Below the pieces are notes generated by a model, which did no database searches, was not told the DNA's origin, and saw only the letters and a list, made by a program, of their open reading frames with translations. From Allomuricauda sp. (GTDB lineage: Bacteria; Bacteroidota; Bacteroidia; Flavobacteriales; Flavobacteriaceae), in the NCBI RefSeq assembly GCF_028280385.1, contig NZ_JANQLX010000015.1, forward strand, positions 496,001-560,000: DNA of 64,000 nucleotides, given 5' to 3'. This document shows positions 1-7,892 of this stretch, piece after piece. Numbering within the stretch: the first letter of the stretch is position 1; every line of letters begins with the position of its first letter. The position numbers and the translations under genes are program-made.

Positions 1-2
1 GA

Positions 3-1274
3 AAACACAATAAGCATTTTAACCGCTTGCTGGCCGTGTTCTCTGTCATTACTTTGATCGTAATGTTCCTTCCGTGGACACAGACCATTTCTGGCAAAGG
101 ATACCTTACCACCTTAAAACCCGACCAGCGTCCGCAGACAATACAATCGCCCATACCAGGCCGAATTGAAAAATGGTACGTAAGGGAAGGGGATTTTGTG
201 AACAAGGGGGACACCATTCTGCATATTTCAGAGGTAAAAAGTGAATATTTTGACCCCAATTTGGTTGCGCGGACCGGCAAACAGATTCAGGCCAAATCCA
301 TGGCCGTAAGTTCCTACCAGGAAAAAGTCAAGGCACTCAATCTTCAAATTCAGGCCCTGACCACAGAGCGGGAGCTAAAGCTAAAGCAGGCCAAGAACAA
401 ACTTCTGCAATCCAAACTAAAAGTGCAGAGCGATAGTATTGATTTGGAAGCCGCCAAGACCAATATTGCTATTGCCCAGCGCCAATATGAGCGTACCTCC
501 CAACTGGAAAATGAAGGGTTAAAGGCCGTGACCGATGTGGAAGCAAAAAGGTTAAAGTTGCAGGAGACCCAAGCCAAATTGGTATCCCAGGAAAACAAGT
601 TGCTGACCAGTAAAAATGAGGTCATTAATACCCAAGTGGAAATCAACAGGGTGCAGGCAGAATACACCGATAAAATTTCGAAAGCCCGAAGTGATATGCT
701 CACGGCCCAGTCCAATCAGTTCGATTCTGAGGCGCAGGTGACCAAGCTCGAAAACCAATATACCAACTATGAGATCCGGAATAGTATGATGTATATCCGG
801 GCTCCCCAGAGCGGATTTATCAACAAGGCATTGCAGTCTGGTATTGGGGAGACCTTTAAGGAAGGGGATCGCTTGGTGGGCATTATGCCGGCAAAATACG
901 ATATGGCGGTGGAGACTTTTGTTGAGCCTATTGACCTTCCTTTGATCCATATTGGGGAAAAAGTCAGGATACAATTTGATGGCTGGCCCGCTATTGTGTT
1001 CAACGGCTGGCCCAATGTTTCTTTCGGGACTTTTGGAGGCGAGGTGGTGGCCATTGAGACCTTCATTAGCGATAATGGCAAATATCGGATACTGTTGGCA
1101 CCAGACCCGGAAGATGGCCAATGGCCCGAGGCACTTAGGGTAGGTTCAGGGGCAAATACCATTGCACTTTTGAACGATGTGCCCATCTGGTTTGAACTTT
1201 GGAGACAGCTTAACGGGTTCCCGCCCGATTATTATCAACCTGAAAATAAAATGGCTGATGCTGGTAAAAAGTAG
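3..1274 (+). CDS. HlyD-family membrane fusion (periplasmic adaptor) protein, 5' truncated by the window edge
   Basis: The reading frame is open to the first base of the window, so the true start lies upstream; the TTG at 27 is only the first possible start codon visible. The protein has one N-terminal membrane segment (about visible residues 10-25), a lipoyl/biotinyl-like half motif just after it (PIPGRIEKWYVREGD), a long coiled-coil hairpin (about residues 85-250), and a C-terminal beta-barrel part (IRAPQSGFI onward). This is the classic adaptor that bridges an inner-membrane exporter to a TolC channel. The TolC-type gene follows directly and overlaps its end, which supports a tripartite export system whose inner-membrane pump is probably encoded upstream, outside the window. 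The substrate cannot be read from the sequence. Confidence 0.88.
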   Translation, partial: KHNKHFNRLLAVFSVITLIVMFLPWTQTISGKGYLTTLKPDQRPQTIQSPIPGRIEKWYVREGDFVNKGDTILHISEVKSEYFDPNLVARTGKQIQAKSMAVSSYQEKVKALNLQIQALTTERELKLKQAKNKLLQSKLKVQSDSIDLEAAKTNIAIAQRQYERTSQLENEGLKAVTDVEAKRLKLQETQAKLVSQENKLLTSKNEVINTQVEINRVQAEYTDKISKARSDMLTAQSNQFDSEAQVTKLENQYTNYEIRNSMMYIRAPQSGFINKALQSGIGETFKEGDRLVGIMPAKYDMAVETFVEPIDLPLIHIGEKVRIQFDGWPAIVFNGWPNVSFGTFGGEVVAIETFISDNGKYRILLAPDPEDGQWPEALRVGSGANTIALLNDVPIWFELWRQLNGFPPDYYQPENKMADAGKK

Positions 1275-2670
1275 AATTGTACTTTGTGTTGTAGCCTCCC
1301 TGATTTTTGGCGCCGATCTTTTTGCACAAAACGATGATCTTGTGCTCAATTTTCAGGAGTATCTGGGCTATGTAAAAAAATACCACCCCATAGCCAAGCA
1401 GGCCCAATTGACCATCGCTATGGGAGAAGCCAACCTTATGAAGGCAAGGGGAGGATTTGACCCAAAGATTGAAGTGGATTATGATCGTAAGGAGTTTAAG
1501 GGAACGGAATATTGGGACCGCTTGAATACCACTTTCAAGATTCCAACATGGTTTGGTTTGGAGCTCAAGGGGAATTATGAGCAAAACCAAGGAGACTTTA
1601 TCAATAGAACGGAATCTGTCCCAATGGACGGGCTCTATAGTGCCGGGGTTTCCATGTCGTTGGCCCAAGGTTTTTGGATCAATGAGCGGATGGCCACCTT
1701 ACGAAAGGCTAAATTTTTTAGGGAGCAATCCAAAGCAGACCAAGATCTTTTGGTAAACGGCATTTTGTACGAAGCATCATTGGCATACTTTGACTGGTTA
1801 AAAGCGTACCTGGATTATTCCGTGTACGGGGATTTTGTACGAAATGCCGAGGTGAGGCTTGGAGGAATCAAACGTCGTGCAAATGCCGGGGATTTGGCCA
1901 TTATTGATACCGTTGAGGCCAAAATTGGTTTTCAAAACCGGGTTTTGGGAAGGGAACAGGCCCGGGTAAGGCTTATGAAATCCTCTTTGAGGTTATCCAA
2001 TTTTTTATGGATCAATGATGTTCCCGTGGAATTGCAGCCGGAAGTAATTCCTGATCTGGAAGTGGAATCAAAAATAGATGCAACCCTTCAGATTGAGGAG
2101 CAGCGGTTGGACAGTCTTATCCTGGAAAACCATCCCAAGATGAGATCGCTCGAGTTTAAAATTAACGGACTGGCGGTAGACAAGCGATTGAAGGCCAATA
2201 AATTGCTTCCCAAGCTGGATGTGGAGTACAATTTTCTGACAGAAACCCCGGAATTGGTCAATTCCTTTGTGACCGATGATTTCAAAGGGGGGGTAACCTT
2301 TAGGCTACCGCTCTTTTTACGAAAGGAAAGGGGAGATCTCAAATTGGCAAAGTTCAAACTTAGGGACATGGAGTTTGAGCGGGACAACGCACAGGTGGAG
2401 ATATACAACAAAGTGACGGCTTTGTACCGTGAACTGGATTCCTATACCGTGCAGAACCAGCTTATAGTGGATATTGTGACCAACTACGGCAGCTTGCTCA
2501 ATGCGGAGGAAAGAAAGTTTTCTGTGGGTGAGAGTTCGGTGTTCCTGATCAACTCTAGGGAAAGCAAATTGATTGATGCCAAGCTAAAGCAAAACGAGGT
2601 GCAGAACAAGTTTTTCCATACCAAGGCAAAACTCTTTAAGAGCTTGGCCATTAACCCAATAAATCTATAG
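1258..2670 (+). CDS. TolC-family outer-membrane efflux/secretion protein
   Basis: A 470-residue protein with a Sec signal peptide (MLVKSRIVLCVVASLIFGA then DLFAQ) followed by two repeated halves rich in long helices, as in outer-membrane efflux proteins. The helical segments FLINSRESKLIDAKLKQNEV near the C-terminus are typical. I chose the ATG at 1258 because it places the signal peptide at the N-terminus; the in-frame start further upstream (1177) would put about 27 polar residues before it. The start overlaps the stop of the HlyD-type gene by 17 bp, so the two are translationally coupled and presumably form one export machine. Confidence 0.88.
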   Translation: MLVKSRIVLCVVASLIFGADLFAQNDDLVLNFQEYLGYVKKYHPIAKQAQLTIAMGEANLMKARGGFDPKIEVDYDRKEFKGTEYWDRLNTTFKIPTWFGLELKGNYEQNQGDFINRTESVPMDGLYSAGVSMSLAQGFWINERMATLRKAKFFREQSKADQDLLVNGILYEASLAYFDWLKAYLDYSVYGDFVRNAEVRLGGIKRRANAGDLAIIDTVEAKIGFQNRVLGREQARVRLMKSSLRLSNFLWINDVPVELQPEVIPDLEVESKIDATLQIEEQRLDSLILENHPKMRSLEFKINGLAVDKRLKANKLLPKLDVEYNFLTETPELVNSFVTDDFKGGVTFRLPLFLRKERGDLKLAKFKLRDMEFERDNAQVEIYNKVTALYRELDSYTVQNQLIVDIVTNYGSLLNAEERKFSVGESSVFLINSRESKLIDAKLKQNEVQNKFFHTKAKLFKSLAINPINL

Positions 2671-2676
2671 AACAAT

Positions 2677-3576
2677 ATGGCACGATCAAAAGGCATGCTG
2701 GGCCCTAACGGGAATCAATCAAATTCCAAACGGATCTTGAAAGATGCCTTTTTTATCGTAGTGGGCATCTTTGCGGCCGCCTTTGGATTGGAAAGCTTTC
2801 TACTGCCCAATGTTTTTATTGATGGCGGGGTAACGGGTATTTCCTTGTTGATTTCCGAAGTGACCAAAGCCCCTCTTTGGATCTTCATTGTGTTGATCAA
2901 CCTACCTTTTATTTTCATGGCCTATAAGGTGATCGGAAAACAATTTGCCATTAAGACGGCCATTGCCATTTTGGGGTTGGCGCTTACGTTGGTTGCCATA
3001 GAATTTCCGGAAGTAACACAGGATAAGTTGTTGGTGGCGGTATTTGGTGGTTTCTTTCTTGGAGCGGGTATAGGCCTTTCCATTAGGGGCGGGAGTGTAC
3101 TGGATGGAACCGAGGTGCTGGCCATTTTTCTTAGTAAAAAATGGGGCGTGAAAATTGGCGATATCATTATCCTTATCAATGTGCTCATATTTTTGGCAGC
3201 TGCCTATCTACTTTCCATAGAATCGGCACTGTATTCCATGCTTACCTATTTGGCAGCCTCCAAGACCTTGGATTTTGTAGTGGAAGGAATTGAGGAATAT
3301 ACCGGGGTGACCATCATCTCCAAACAGAGTGAGGAAATCCGCAATATGATTGTGGAAAAAATGGGAAGGGGTCTGACCATTTATGAAGCCAAGGGCGGTT
3401 ATGGAAATCATGGAGAGCAAAATGAATACAATGTGATCTACACCGTTATAACCCGTTTGGAAATCCGAAAACTCCATATCGAAATTGATAAAATAGACAG
3501 CTCTGCCTTTGTGGTGATGAGCAGTATTAATGATACCAGGGGCGGAATGGTCAAAAAGAGATTCCTCAACTCTTAA
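2677..3576 (+). CDS. YitT family membrane protein (DUF161 plus DUF2179)
   Basis: A 299-residue protein with an N-terminal cytoplasmic stretch, about five hydrophobic segments (residues 25-180) carrying the family-typical LLPNVFIDGGVTGISLL stretch, and a soluble C-terminal DUF2179-like domain (about residues 210-290, GYGNHGEQNEYNVIYTVITR). YitT proteins are widespread and their transported substrate, if any, is not established. The gene starts 6 bp after the TolC stop, so it is likely co-transcribed, but a functional link to the exporter is only suggested by that spacing. Confidence 0.85.
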   Translation: MARSKGMLGPNGNQSNSKRILKDAFFIVVGIFAAAFGLESFLLPNVFIDGGVTGISLLISEVTKAPLWIFIVLINLPFIFMAYKVIGKQFAIKTAIAILGLALTLVAIEFPEVTQDKLLVAVFGGFFLGAGIGLSIRGGSVLDGTEVLAIFLSKKWGVKIGDIIILINVLIFLAAAYLLSIESALYSMLTYLAASKTLDFVVEGIEEYTGVTIISKQSEEIRNMIVEKMGRGLTIYEAKGGYGNHGEQNEYNVIYTVITRLEIRKLHIEIDKIDSSAFVVMSSINDTRGGMVKKRFLNS

Positions 3577-3684
3577 TAGTTGACCTGGATGGGCTTCTTT
3601 TATTACCGATGTACTGCAAATGTAAGTTTTAGGACTAAATTTCAACCAATGACAAAAATCAGATTTTTAGTCTCCCAAGGGAGC

Positions 3685-3692
3685 TAATTTTG
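3685..3692 (+). promoter_or_regulatory. Candidate -7 promoter element (TAATTTTG)
   Basis: Perfect match to the Bacteroidota -7 consensus TAnnTTTG, 12 bp upstream of the ATG at 3705. It overlaps the alternative TTG start at 3690, which therefore cannot be translated from a transcript made here. The implied leader is very short. No convincing -33 TTTG is seen. Confidence 0.4.
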
Positions 3693-3704
3693 AAGAAAAA
3701 CGGA

Positions 3705-4337
3705 ATGGAAGTAGCTGAAAAACAAATAGAAGGAATGCCTTTGGAACGTATTAAGTACGGGATTTCCAAGGGTATGGAGTATACGGAATATCGCAATTTG
3801 GTTAGTGGGTTGGCGCAAAGTAGGCGTACCACAGGGCCTGAGCAATTGGAATCCCTCATCAACTATACACAACTCAACGACCGCCGAATGAAACGTTGGG
3901 ACAAGACCATTAAATTGACCGATGAGGTTGAGTCGCGAATCGCCAGTGTAAATTCTAAAATTACATTTTTGGTGCTAACCGAAAGCTGGTGTGGAGATGC
4001 GGCACCAAGCCTCCCTGTAATGAACAAGATTGCGGAATTGAACCCAAATATCCAATTCAAGATAATTTTGCGGGATGAAAATCTGGATCTTATGGATCAA
4101 TTTTTGACCAAGGGTTCCAGGTCTATTCCCAAATTAATCGTTTTGGATGAGGAACAGGATGAAATCGTGGCGGAATGGGGTCCCAGACCAAGCATTGCTA
4201 CCCAAATGGTGGAAGATTATAAAAAAGAACACGGCCAACTGAGTTCAGGATTCAAGCAAGATCTTCAACTGTGGTACAACAAGGATAAAGGACAAAATAT
4301 CTTGGAAGATCTTTTGGAATTACTTCCTCTGGAATAG
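3705..4337 (+). CDS. Thioredoxin-like protein with a single-cysteine WCGDA motif
   Basis: A 210-residue cytoplasmic protein with no signal peptide. A helical N-terminal part of about 85 residues precedes a thioredoxin-like fold: a beta strand (ITFLVLTESW), then C96 in the context WCGDAAPSLP, and the cis-proline loop SRSIPKLIVLDEE. The usual second active-site cysteine is absent, so it is a one-cysteine variant rather than a classic CxxC reductase. Similar proteins are common in Flavobacteriia and are annotated only as thioredoxin family. The ATG at 3705 is preferred to the TTG at 3690. Its 3' end overlaps the convergent TonB-like gene by 18 bp. Confidence 0.8.
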   Translation: MEVAEKQIEGMPLERIKYGISKGMEYTEYRNLVSGLAQSRRTTGPEQLESLINYTQLNDRRMKRWDKTIKLTDEVESRIASVNSKITFLVLTESWCGDAAPSLPVMNKIAELNPNIQFKIILRDENLDLMDQFLTKGSRSIPKLIVLDEEQDEIVAEWGPRPSIATQMVEDYKKEHGQLSSGFKQDLQLWYNKDKGQNILEDLLELLPLE

Positions 4338-5039
4338 GTAAGTGATCGTTCCTATTTGGGAATTTTTGGTAGACGGACTAAACCGGGCCTTTAGCGCATA
4401 GGAAATGGCATTTTCAATAAGGCAATAGTTGTTGGTCCCGGAACTACTGTCGTTAAAATTGGCTTCGGTAACATAACCATTGTCATCCACCTTAATGTTG
4501 ATGACCACTTTGCCTCCTTCAATACAGGTATATATGGGCGGGGGCAAGGAATATGCGTTGCGCTCCACAAGCGAAAATGAGATGGAAGTACGCCTATCTT
4601 TCAGGTAGTTGGTAAATTCTTCTTTTTGGGCTTCCCTTTCTCCCAGAAGTTCTTTTTTCTCCTCTCTTTTGGCTGCAAGGTCTTTGAGTTGCTGAGCAAA
4701 GTCGCTATCAGCATCTGAAAATTCACCTTCTTCACTGCTCAGTTCCCTTTCTTCCATAAGCTCTTCCAGGGTTTTAAGAGGCTCTGGATTTCCTATGGTG
4801 GGTTTGGCGGTTTCGTTGAGCGCCATGTGGCTTTTAATGGGGTCGTTGTTGGCCAATTCCTCCAAACGTTCCTCTTCTTCCTTTAGCAATTCCTCAATAT
4901 CTTCATCCGCCAGGCTCATCTCAATAACATATTCCTCCTCTTTCTCGCCCCCTAAATGAATGTTGTACAGCAACAATACAATTATGGACATGGAGAAGAA
5001 CGTTATTAGCAATGATAACTGGCTCCTGTTAAGATTCAT
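4320..5039 (-). CDS. TonB-like energy-transducer/periplasmic protein
   Basis: A 239-residue protein with an N-terminal membrane anchor (about residues 6-27), a long acidic, charged coiled-coil region (EDIEELLKEEEERLEEL and following, residues 40-145), and a C-terminal TonB-like domain (GGKVVINIKVDDNGYV ... ALKARFSPS) with the family pattern of a conserved Gly-x-Val strand pair. The linker is Glu/Lys-rich rather than proline-rich, unlike classic TonB. It may couple to outer-membrane receptors or be a related periplasmic protein. The ATG at 5039 starts directly before the hydrophobic anchor; a longer start at 5087 would add 16 polar residues. It follows truB on the same strand after a 77-bp gap. 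Confidence 0.72.
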   Translation of the reverse strand: MNLNRSQLSLLITFFSMSIIVLLLYNIHLGGEKEEEYVIEMSLADEDIEELLKEEEERLEELANNDPIKSHMALNETAKPTIGNPEPLKTLEELMEERELSSEEGEFSDADSDFAQQLKDLAAKREEKKELLGEREAQKEEFTNYLKDRRTSISFSLVERNAYSLPPPIYTCIEGGKVVINIKVDDNGYVTEANFNDSSSGTNNYCLIENAISYALKARFSPSTKNSQIGTITYLFQRK

Positions 5040-5116
5040 GGTGCTATTATAACCGTGTTTTTTGTAAAATATTTTACCCCAACCCAAGAGTTGGGAACCC
5101 TATTTTAATCCTTAAG

Positions 5117-5815
5117 TCAGTCTTTTTGACCCAAACTTTCCTTAAAATCCATAGGGGTGACAGCATTATCTACGTTGAAATCGCCTATTTTGGTTCTTCT
5201 CAGGGCAGACAAATAAGCCCCGGATTGTAGCGCTTGCCCAAAGTCATGGGCCAACGAGCGGATATAGGTACCCTTGCTGCATACCACTCTAAAATCCACT
5301 TCCGGCAACCTGATTTCCGTGATTTCGAAACTTAGGATTTCAATTTTTCGGGATTTAATTTCCACTGATTTTCCCTCCCGCGCAAATTCATATAGCCTTT
5401 TGCCGTCCTTTTTGAGAGCTGAGAATACGGGAGGAATTTGTTCAATTTCGCCTACAAATTGTAGGGTGGCCGCATGTATATGTGTATCTGTAATGTGCGC
5501 TGTCGGAAACGTTTCATTTACTTCGGTTTCCTGGTCATAGGAAGGTGTGGTTGCCCCAAGGGTAAAGGTTCCGGTGTATTCTTTGATCTGTCCTTGGAGT
5601 TCAGGTATTTTTTTGGTGAATTTACCCGTGCAGATGATCAACAGCCCGGTTGCCAAGGGATCTAAAGTGCCGGCATGCCCAATCTTTATTTTCTTTAGAT
5701 TGAACTTCTTCCTAATCGCCCATTTTAGGGCATTTACCGCCTGAAAGGAGCTCCATTCCAGTGGTTTGTCAATCAACAGCACCTGACCGTTTAAAAAATC
5801 GTCTTTAGTTTTCAA
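5117..5815 (-). CDS. truB: tRNA pseudouridine(55) synthase TruB, probable TTG start
   Basis: A 232-residue enzyme that converts U55 of tRNA to pseudouridine. The core motif GHAGTLDPLATGLL carries the catalytic Asp at D52, and the downstream motifs RLYEFAREGKSVE and CSKGTYIRSLAHDFG are present. The TTG at 5815 places the typical N-terminus of this family in the Bacteroidota (an acidic DDF stretch, then GQVLLIDKPLEWSSFQAV) at the right position. Earlier in-frame starts would run into uppP. It is the last gene of the ftsX-DUF3098-uppP-truB operon, 41 bp after the uppP stop. Confidence 0.93.
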   Translation of the reverse strand: MKTKDDFLNGQVLLIDKPLEWSSFQAVNALKWAIRKKFNLKKIKIGHAGTLDPLATGLLIICTGKFTKKIPELQGQIKEYTGTFTLGATTPSYDQETEVNETFPTAHITDTHIHAATLQFVGEIEQIPPVFSALKKDGKRLYEFAREGKSVEIKSRKIEILSFEITEIRLPEVDFRVVCSKGTYIRSLAHDFGQALQSGAYLSALRRTKIGDFNVDNAVTPMDFKESLGQKD

Positions 5816-5856
5816 CCCTAGTGGTATTTGGTCAAAGGTAATCAAGAAGGAAACAC

Positions 5857-6651
5857 CTAACCCCAGATGCTCCAAGCTATGGCAATAAGACCAATGATCA
5901 AGCAGTAAATGGCAAAATAGGTAAGCTTGCTTTGCCGAACCAGTTTGATCATCCAGGTACATGCCGCTAGACCGGCAATAAAGGCGGCAACAAATCCAGC
6001 ACCCATGGCCACGGCCTGGTCACCCGCAAAATCGATATCACCGCTTAAAATATCTTTAGCCATCTTACCCAAGATCAAAGGCACTACCATTAAAAATGAA
6101 AAACGGGCGGACTTGGTCTTGTCCACACCCAGCAAGACAGCGGCAGAGATCGTGGCACCACTTCGGGATATTCCCGGCAGAATGGCAACGGCCTGGGCCA
6201 TACCAATAACAAAGGCACTACGATAGGAAACTCCTTTGTCCGTGGTTTTGGCCAAATCTGCCAGATACAAAAGAATGGCAGTGATCAACAGCATGATTCC
6301 CACAATGATGATGGCACCATCAAAAAACACTTCCAAAAAATCTTCCAAAAAGAATCCCACCAAGGCGGCTGGAATCATTGAAATGATAATTTTCATGGAA
6401 AATTGGGTTTGTTCGTTCCATTTGAACTGGAACAGGCCACTTAGAATTTCCCATACATCTTTTCGAAAAACAACAATGGTACTCAAAGCGGTGGCAAAAT
6501 GCAGTACAACCGTAAACAGGAGACTTTCCTCTGGAAGCGCTTCCGCTCCCAAAATGGCTTTGCCCAATTCTAAATGTCCACTTGATGAAACCGGTAAAAA
6601 CTCGGTGAGTCCCTGAATAATGCCAAGGATAATGGCGTCTATAAGCTCCAA
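5857..6651 (-). CDS. uppP: Undecaprenyl-diphosphatase UppP (BacA), TTG start
   Basis: A 264-residue inner-membrane enzyme that dephosphorylates undecaprenyl pyrophosphate, recycling the lipid carrier used for peptidoglycan and other envelope glycans; the family also confers bacitracin tolerance. Both signature regions are visible: GIIQGLTEFLPVSSSGHL near residue 10 and the PGISRSGAT motif around residue 165, with about eight hydrophobic segments. The only start giving a complete protein is the TTG at 6651, one base after the DUF3098 stop codon, so expression is tightly coupled. Confidence 0.95.
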   Translation of the reverse strand: MELIDAIILGIIQGLTEFLPVSSSGHLELGKAILGAEALPEESLLFTVVLHFATALSTIVVFRKDVWEILSGLFQFKWNEQTQFSMKIIISMIPAALVGFFLEDFLEVFFDGAIIIVGIMLLITAILLYLADLAKTTDKGVSYRSAFVIGMAQAVAILPGISRSGATISAAVLLGVDKTKSARFSFLMVVPLILGKMAKDILSGDIDFAGDQAVAMGAGFVAAFIAGLAACTWMIKLVRQSKLTYFAIYCLIIGLIAIAWSIWG

Positions 6652-6652
6652 T

Positions 6653-6916
6653 TTACTTTTTGTTTTTGTTAGGGTTCAACAAAATGGCATATACCTGGAT
6701 ACCCAGACCAATGAGCACCAAAGTGGGTGCCAAACGGATTCTTCTAAAATGGTAGATATCTGGATTGAAAACATTGGGATCATCACTTCCTCCCCCGCTC
6801 ATCAAAATAAATCCTAGTGCTATAAAGGCCAGACCAATGAACAGAAAAATGTAATTCTTCTTCTGAAAGATAAATGGTTTGGTCTGATTTGGAATGTTCC
6901 TATTTTTCTTACCCAT
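6653..6916 (-). CDS. DUF3098 small membrane protein
   Basis: An 87-residue protein with two hydrophobic segments (about residues 25-45 and 62-80) joined by a GGGSDDPNVFNPDIYHFRRI loop. This size and loop match DUF3098, a Bacteroidota protein that is usually encoded between ftsX and uppP, as here. Its function is unknown; the context suggests a role in cell division or envelope synthesis. It starts 9 bp after the ftsX stop. Confidence 0.82.
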   Translation of the reverse strand: MGKKNRNIPNQTKPFIFQKKNYIFLFIGLAFIALGFILMSGGGSDDPNVFNPDIYHFRRIRLAPTLVLIGLGIQVYAILLNPNKNKK

Positions 6917-6925
6917 GTTGTAAAT

Positions 6926-7804
6926 TTAATAATAAAGATCGTCCGTCCTAAGGTTCAAAAAGCGTTGTGTGGCAACATGGGTACTGCCCCATGAGATGAT
7001 CACCCCAAGGCCGAACACCCCGGCAAACAAAATAACCAAGATCAAGATATCTTGAAAAATATTCAATTCCGGGAAATTGGAGTTTACATAATAGAGTACC
7101 ACGCCAAGGGCGATAAGGGCAAGAATGGCCCCTAACATTCCCAGTTTTATGTTTTGCAAGATAAATGGCCTTCTAATAAACTTTTTGGTAGCACCCACCA
7201 TCTGCATGGTCTTGATAATAAATCTTTTGGAATAGATGGAAAGTCTGATGGAACTATTGATCAACAGCACCGCTATTACCGTAAACACAACACTGGCCAC
7301 CAGGATCCACAAACCAATTTTTCGTGCATTGTCATTGAGTAAGGAAATCAATGGTTTATCATAGCTCACCTCCTCTACATAGGTCTTGGCCGTTATTTCC
7401 GAAGCTATTTCATCAATTTGGGTAGGGGATACAAAATTGGCCTTCAGGTTTACGTCTATGGCATTTTTCAGGGGATTATACCCTAGGAATTCCACAAAAT
7501 TCTCCCCAATATCCTCGCTGTACTGCTCGGCTGCATCCTCTTTGGAAACATAATTGGCAGATTTGGTATAATCGGCCAAAGCCAGACTTTTTTGAAGCTG
7601 TTCAATTTCTATCGGCTTCGCATTGTCCTTCAAAAAGACAGAAATGGTAATCTGCTCTTTAAAATGGTCTGCCAACTTTTTGGTGTTGAGTACCAAAAGT
7701 CCCAAAACCCCAACAAGAAACAGTACCAGGGCAATGCTCAAAACCACGGAAAAATAAGATGAAATCAGCCTTCTTCTTTGATATCGTTCAATATATTGGC
7801 TCAT
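6926..7804 (-). CDS. ftsX: FtsX cell-division ABC-type permease
   Basis: A 292-residue protein with the FtsX layout: a short cytoplasmic N-terminus (YIERYQRRRLISSYFS), TM1 at about residues 18-42, a periplasmic domain of about 110 residues, then three C-terminal membrane segments (about 165-190, 220-240, 255-280). FtsX works with the ATPase FtsE to control peptidoglycan hydrolases at the septum; ftsE is not adjacent here, as is usual in this phylum. It heads the minus-strand operon, and the region upstream is shared with divergent leuS. Confidence 0.92.
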   Translation of the reverse strand: MSQYIERYQRRRLISSYFSVVLSIALVLFLVGVLGLLVLNTKKLADHFKEQITISVFLKDNAKPIEIEQLQKSLALADYTKSANYVSKEDAAEQYSEDIGENFVEFLGYNPLKNAIDVNLKANFVSPTQIDEIASEITAKTYVEEVSYDKPLISLLNDNARKIGLWILVASVVFTVIAVLLINSSIRLSIYSKRFIIKTMQMVGATKKFIRRPFILQNIKLGMLGAILALIALGVVLYYVNSNFPELNIFQDILILVILFAGVFGLGVIISWGSTHVATQRFLNLRTDDLYY

Positions 7805-7860
7805 ATGGGAAAATCAGTACGTAAAAATAGAAAAGTAAATCGTAATTAGGGGATTAAAGC

Positions 7861-7868
7861 TATTTTTG
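7861..7868 (+). promoter_or_regulatory. Candidate -7 promoter element of leuS (TATTTTTG)
   Basis: Perfect TAnnTTTG match 24 bp upstream of the leuS ATG at 7893, so the start of transcription would fall about 15-20 bases before the ATG. It overlaps an alternative in-frame TTG at 7866, which argues against the longer leuS form. Confidence 0.5.
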
Positions 7869-7892
7869 CAATTCGAAAATGAGCGAATAACC

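Noticed and set aside
3690..3704. TTG start at 3690 for the thioredoxin-like gene.
   Set aside because: It overlaps a perfect -7 element (3685-3692), so a transcript from that promoter would not contain it; the ATG at 3705 is in frame.
5083..5095. CCCAA-GAG-TTGGG hairpin between truB and the TonB-like gene as a terminator.
   Set aside because: The stem has only five pairs and no run of T follows on the relevant strand.
5816..5962. Extended N-terminus of truB upstream of 5815.
   Set aside because: It would overlap the uppP gene by about 100 bp and encode residues unlike any TruB N-terminus.
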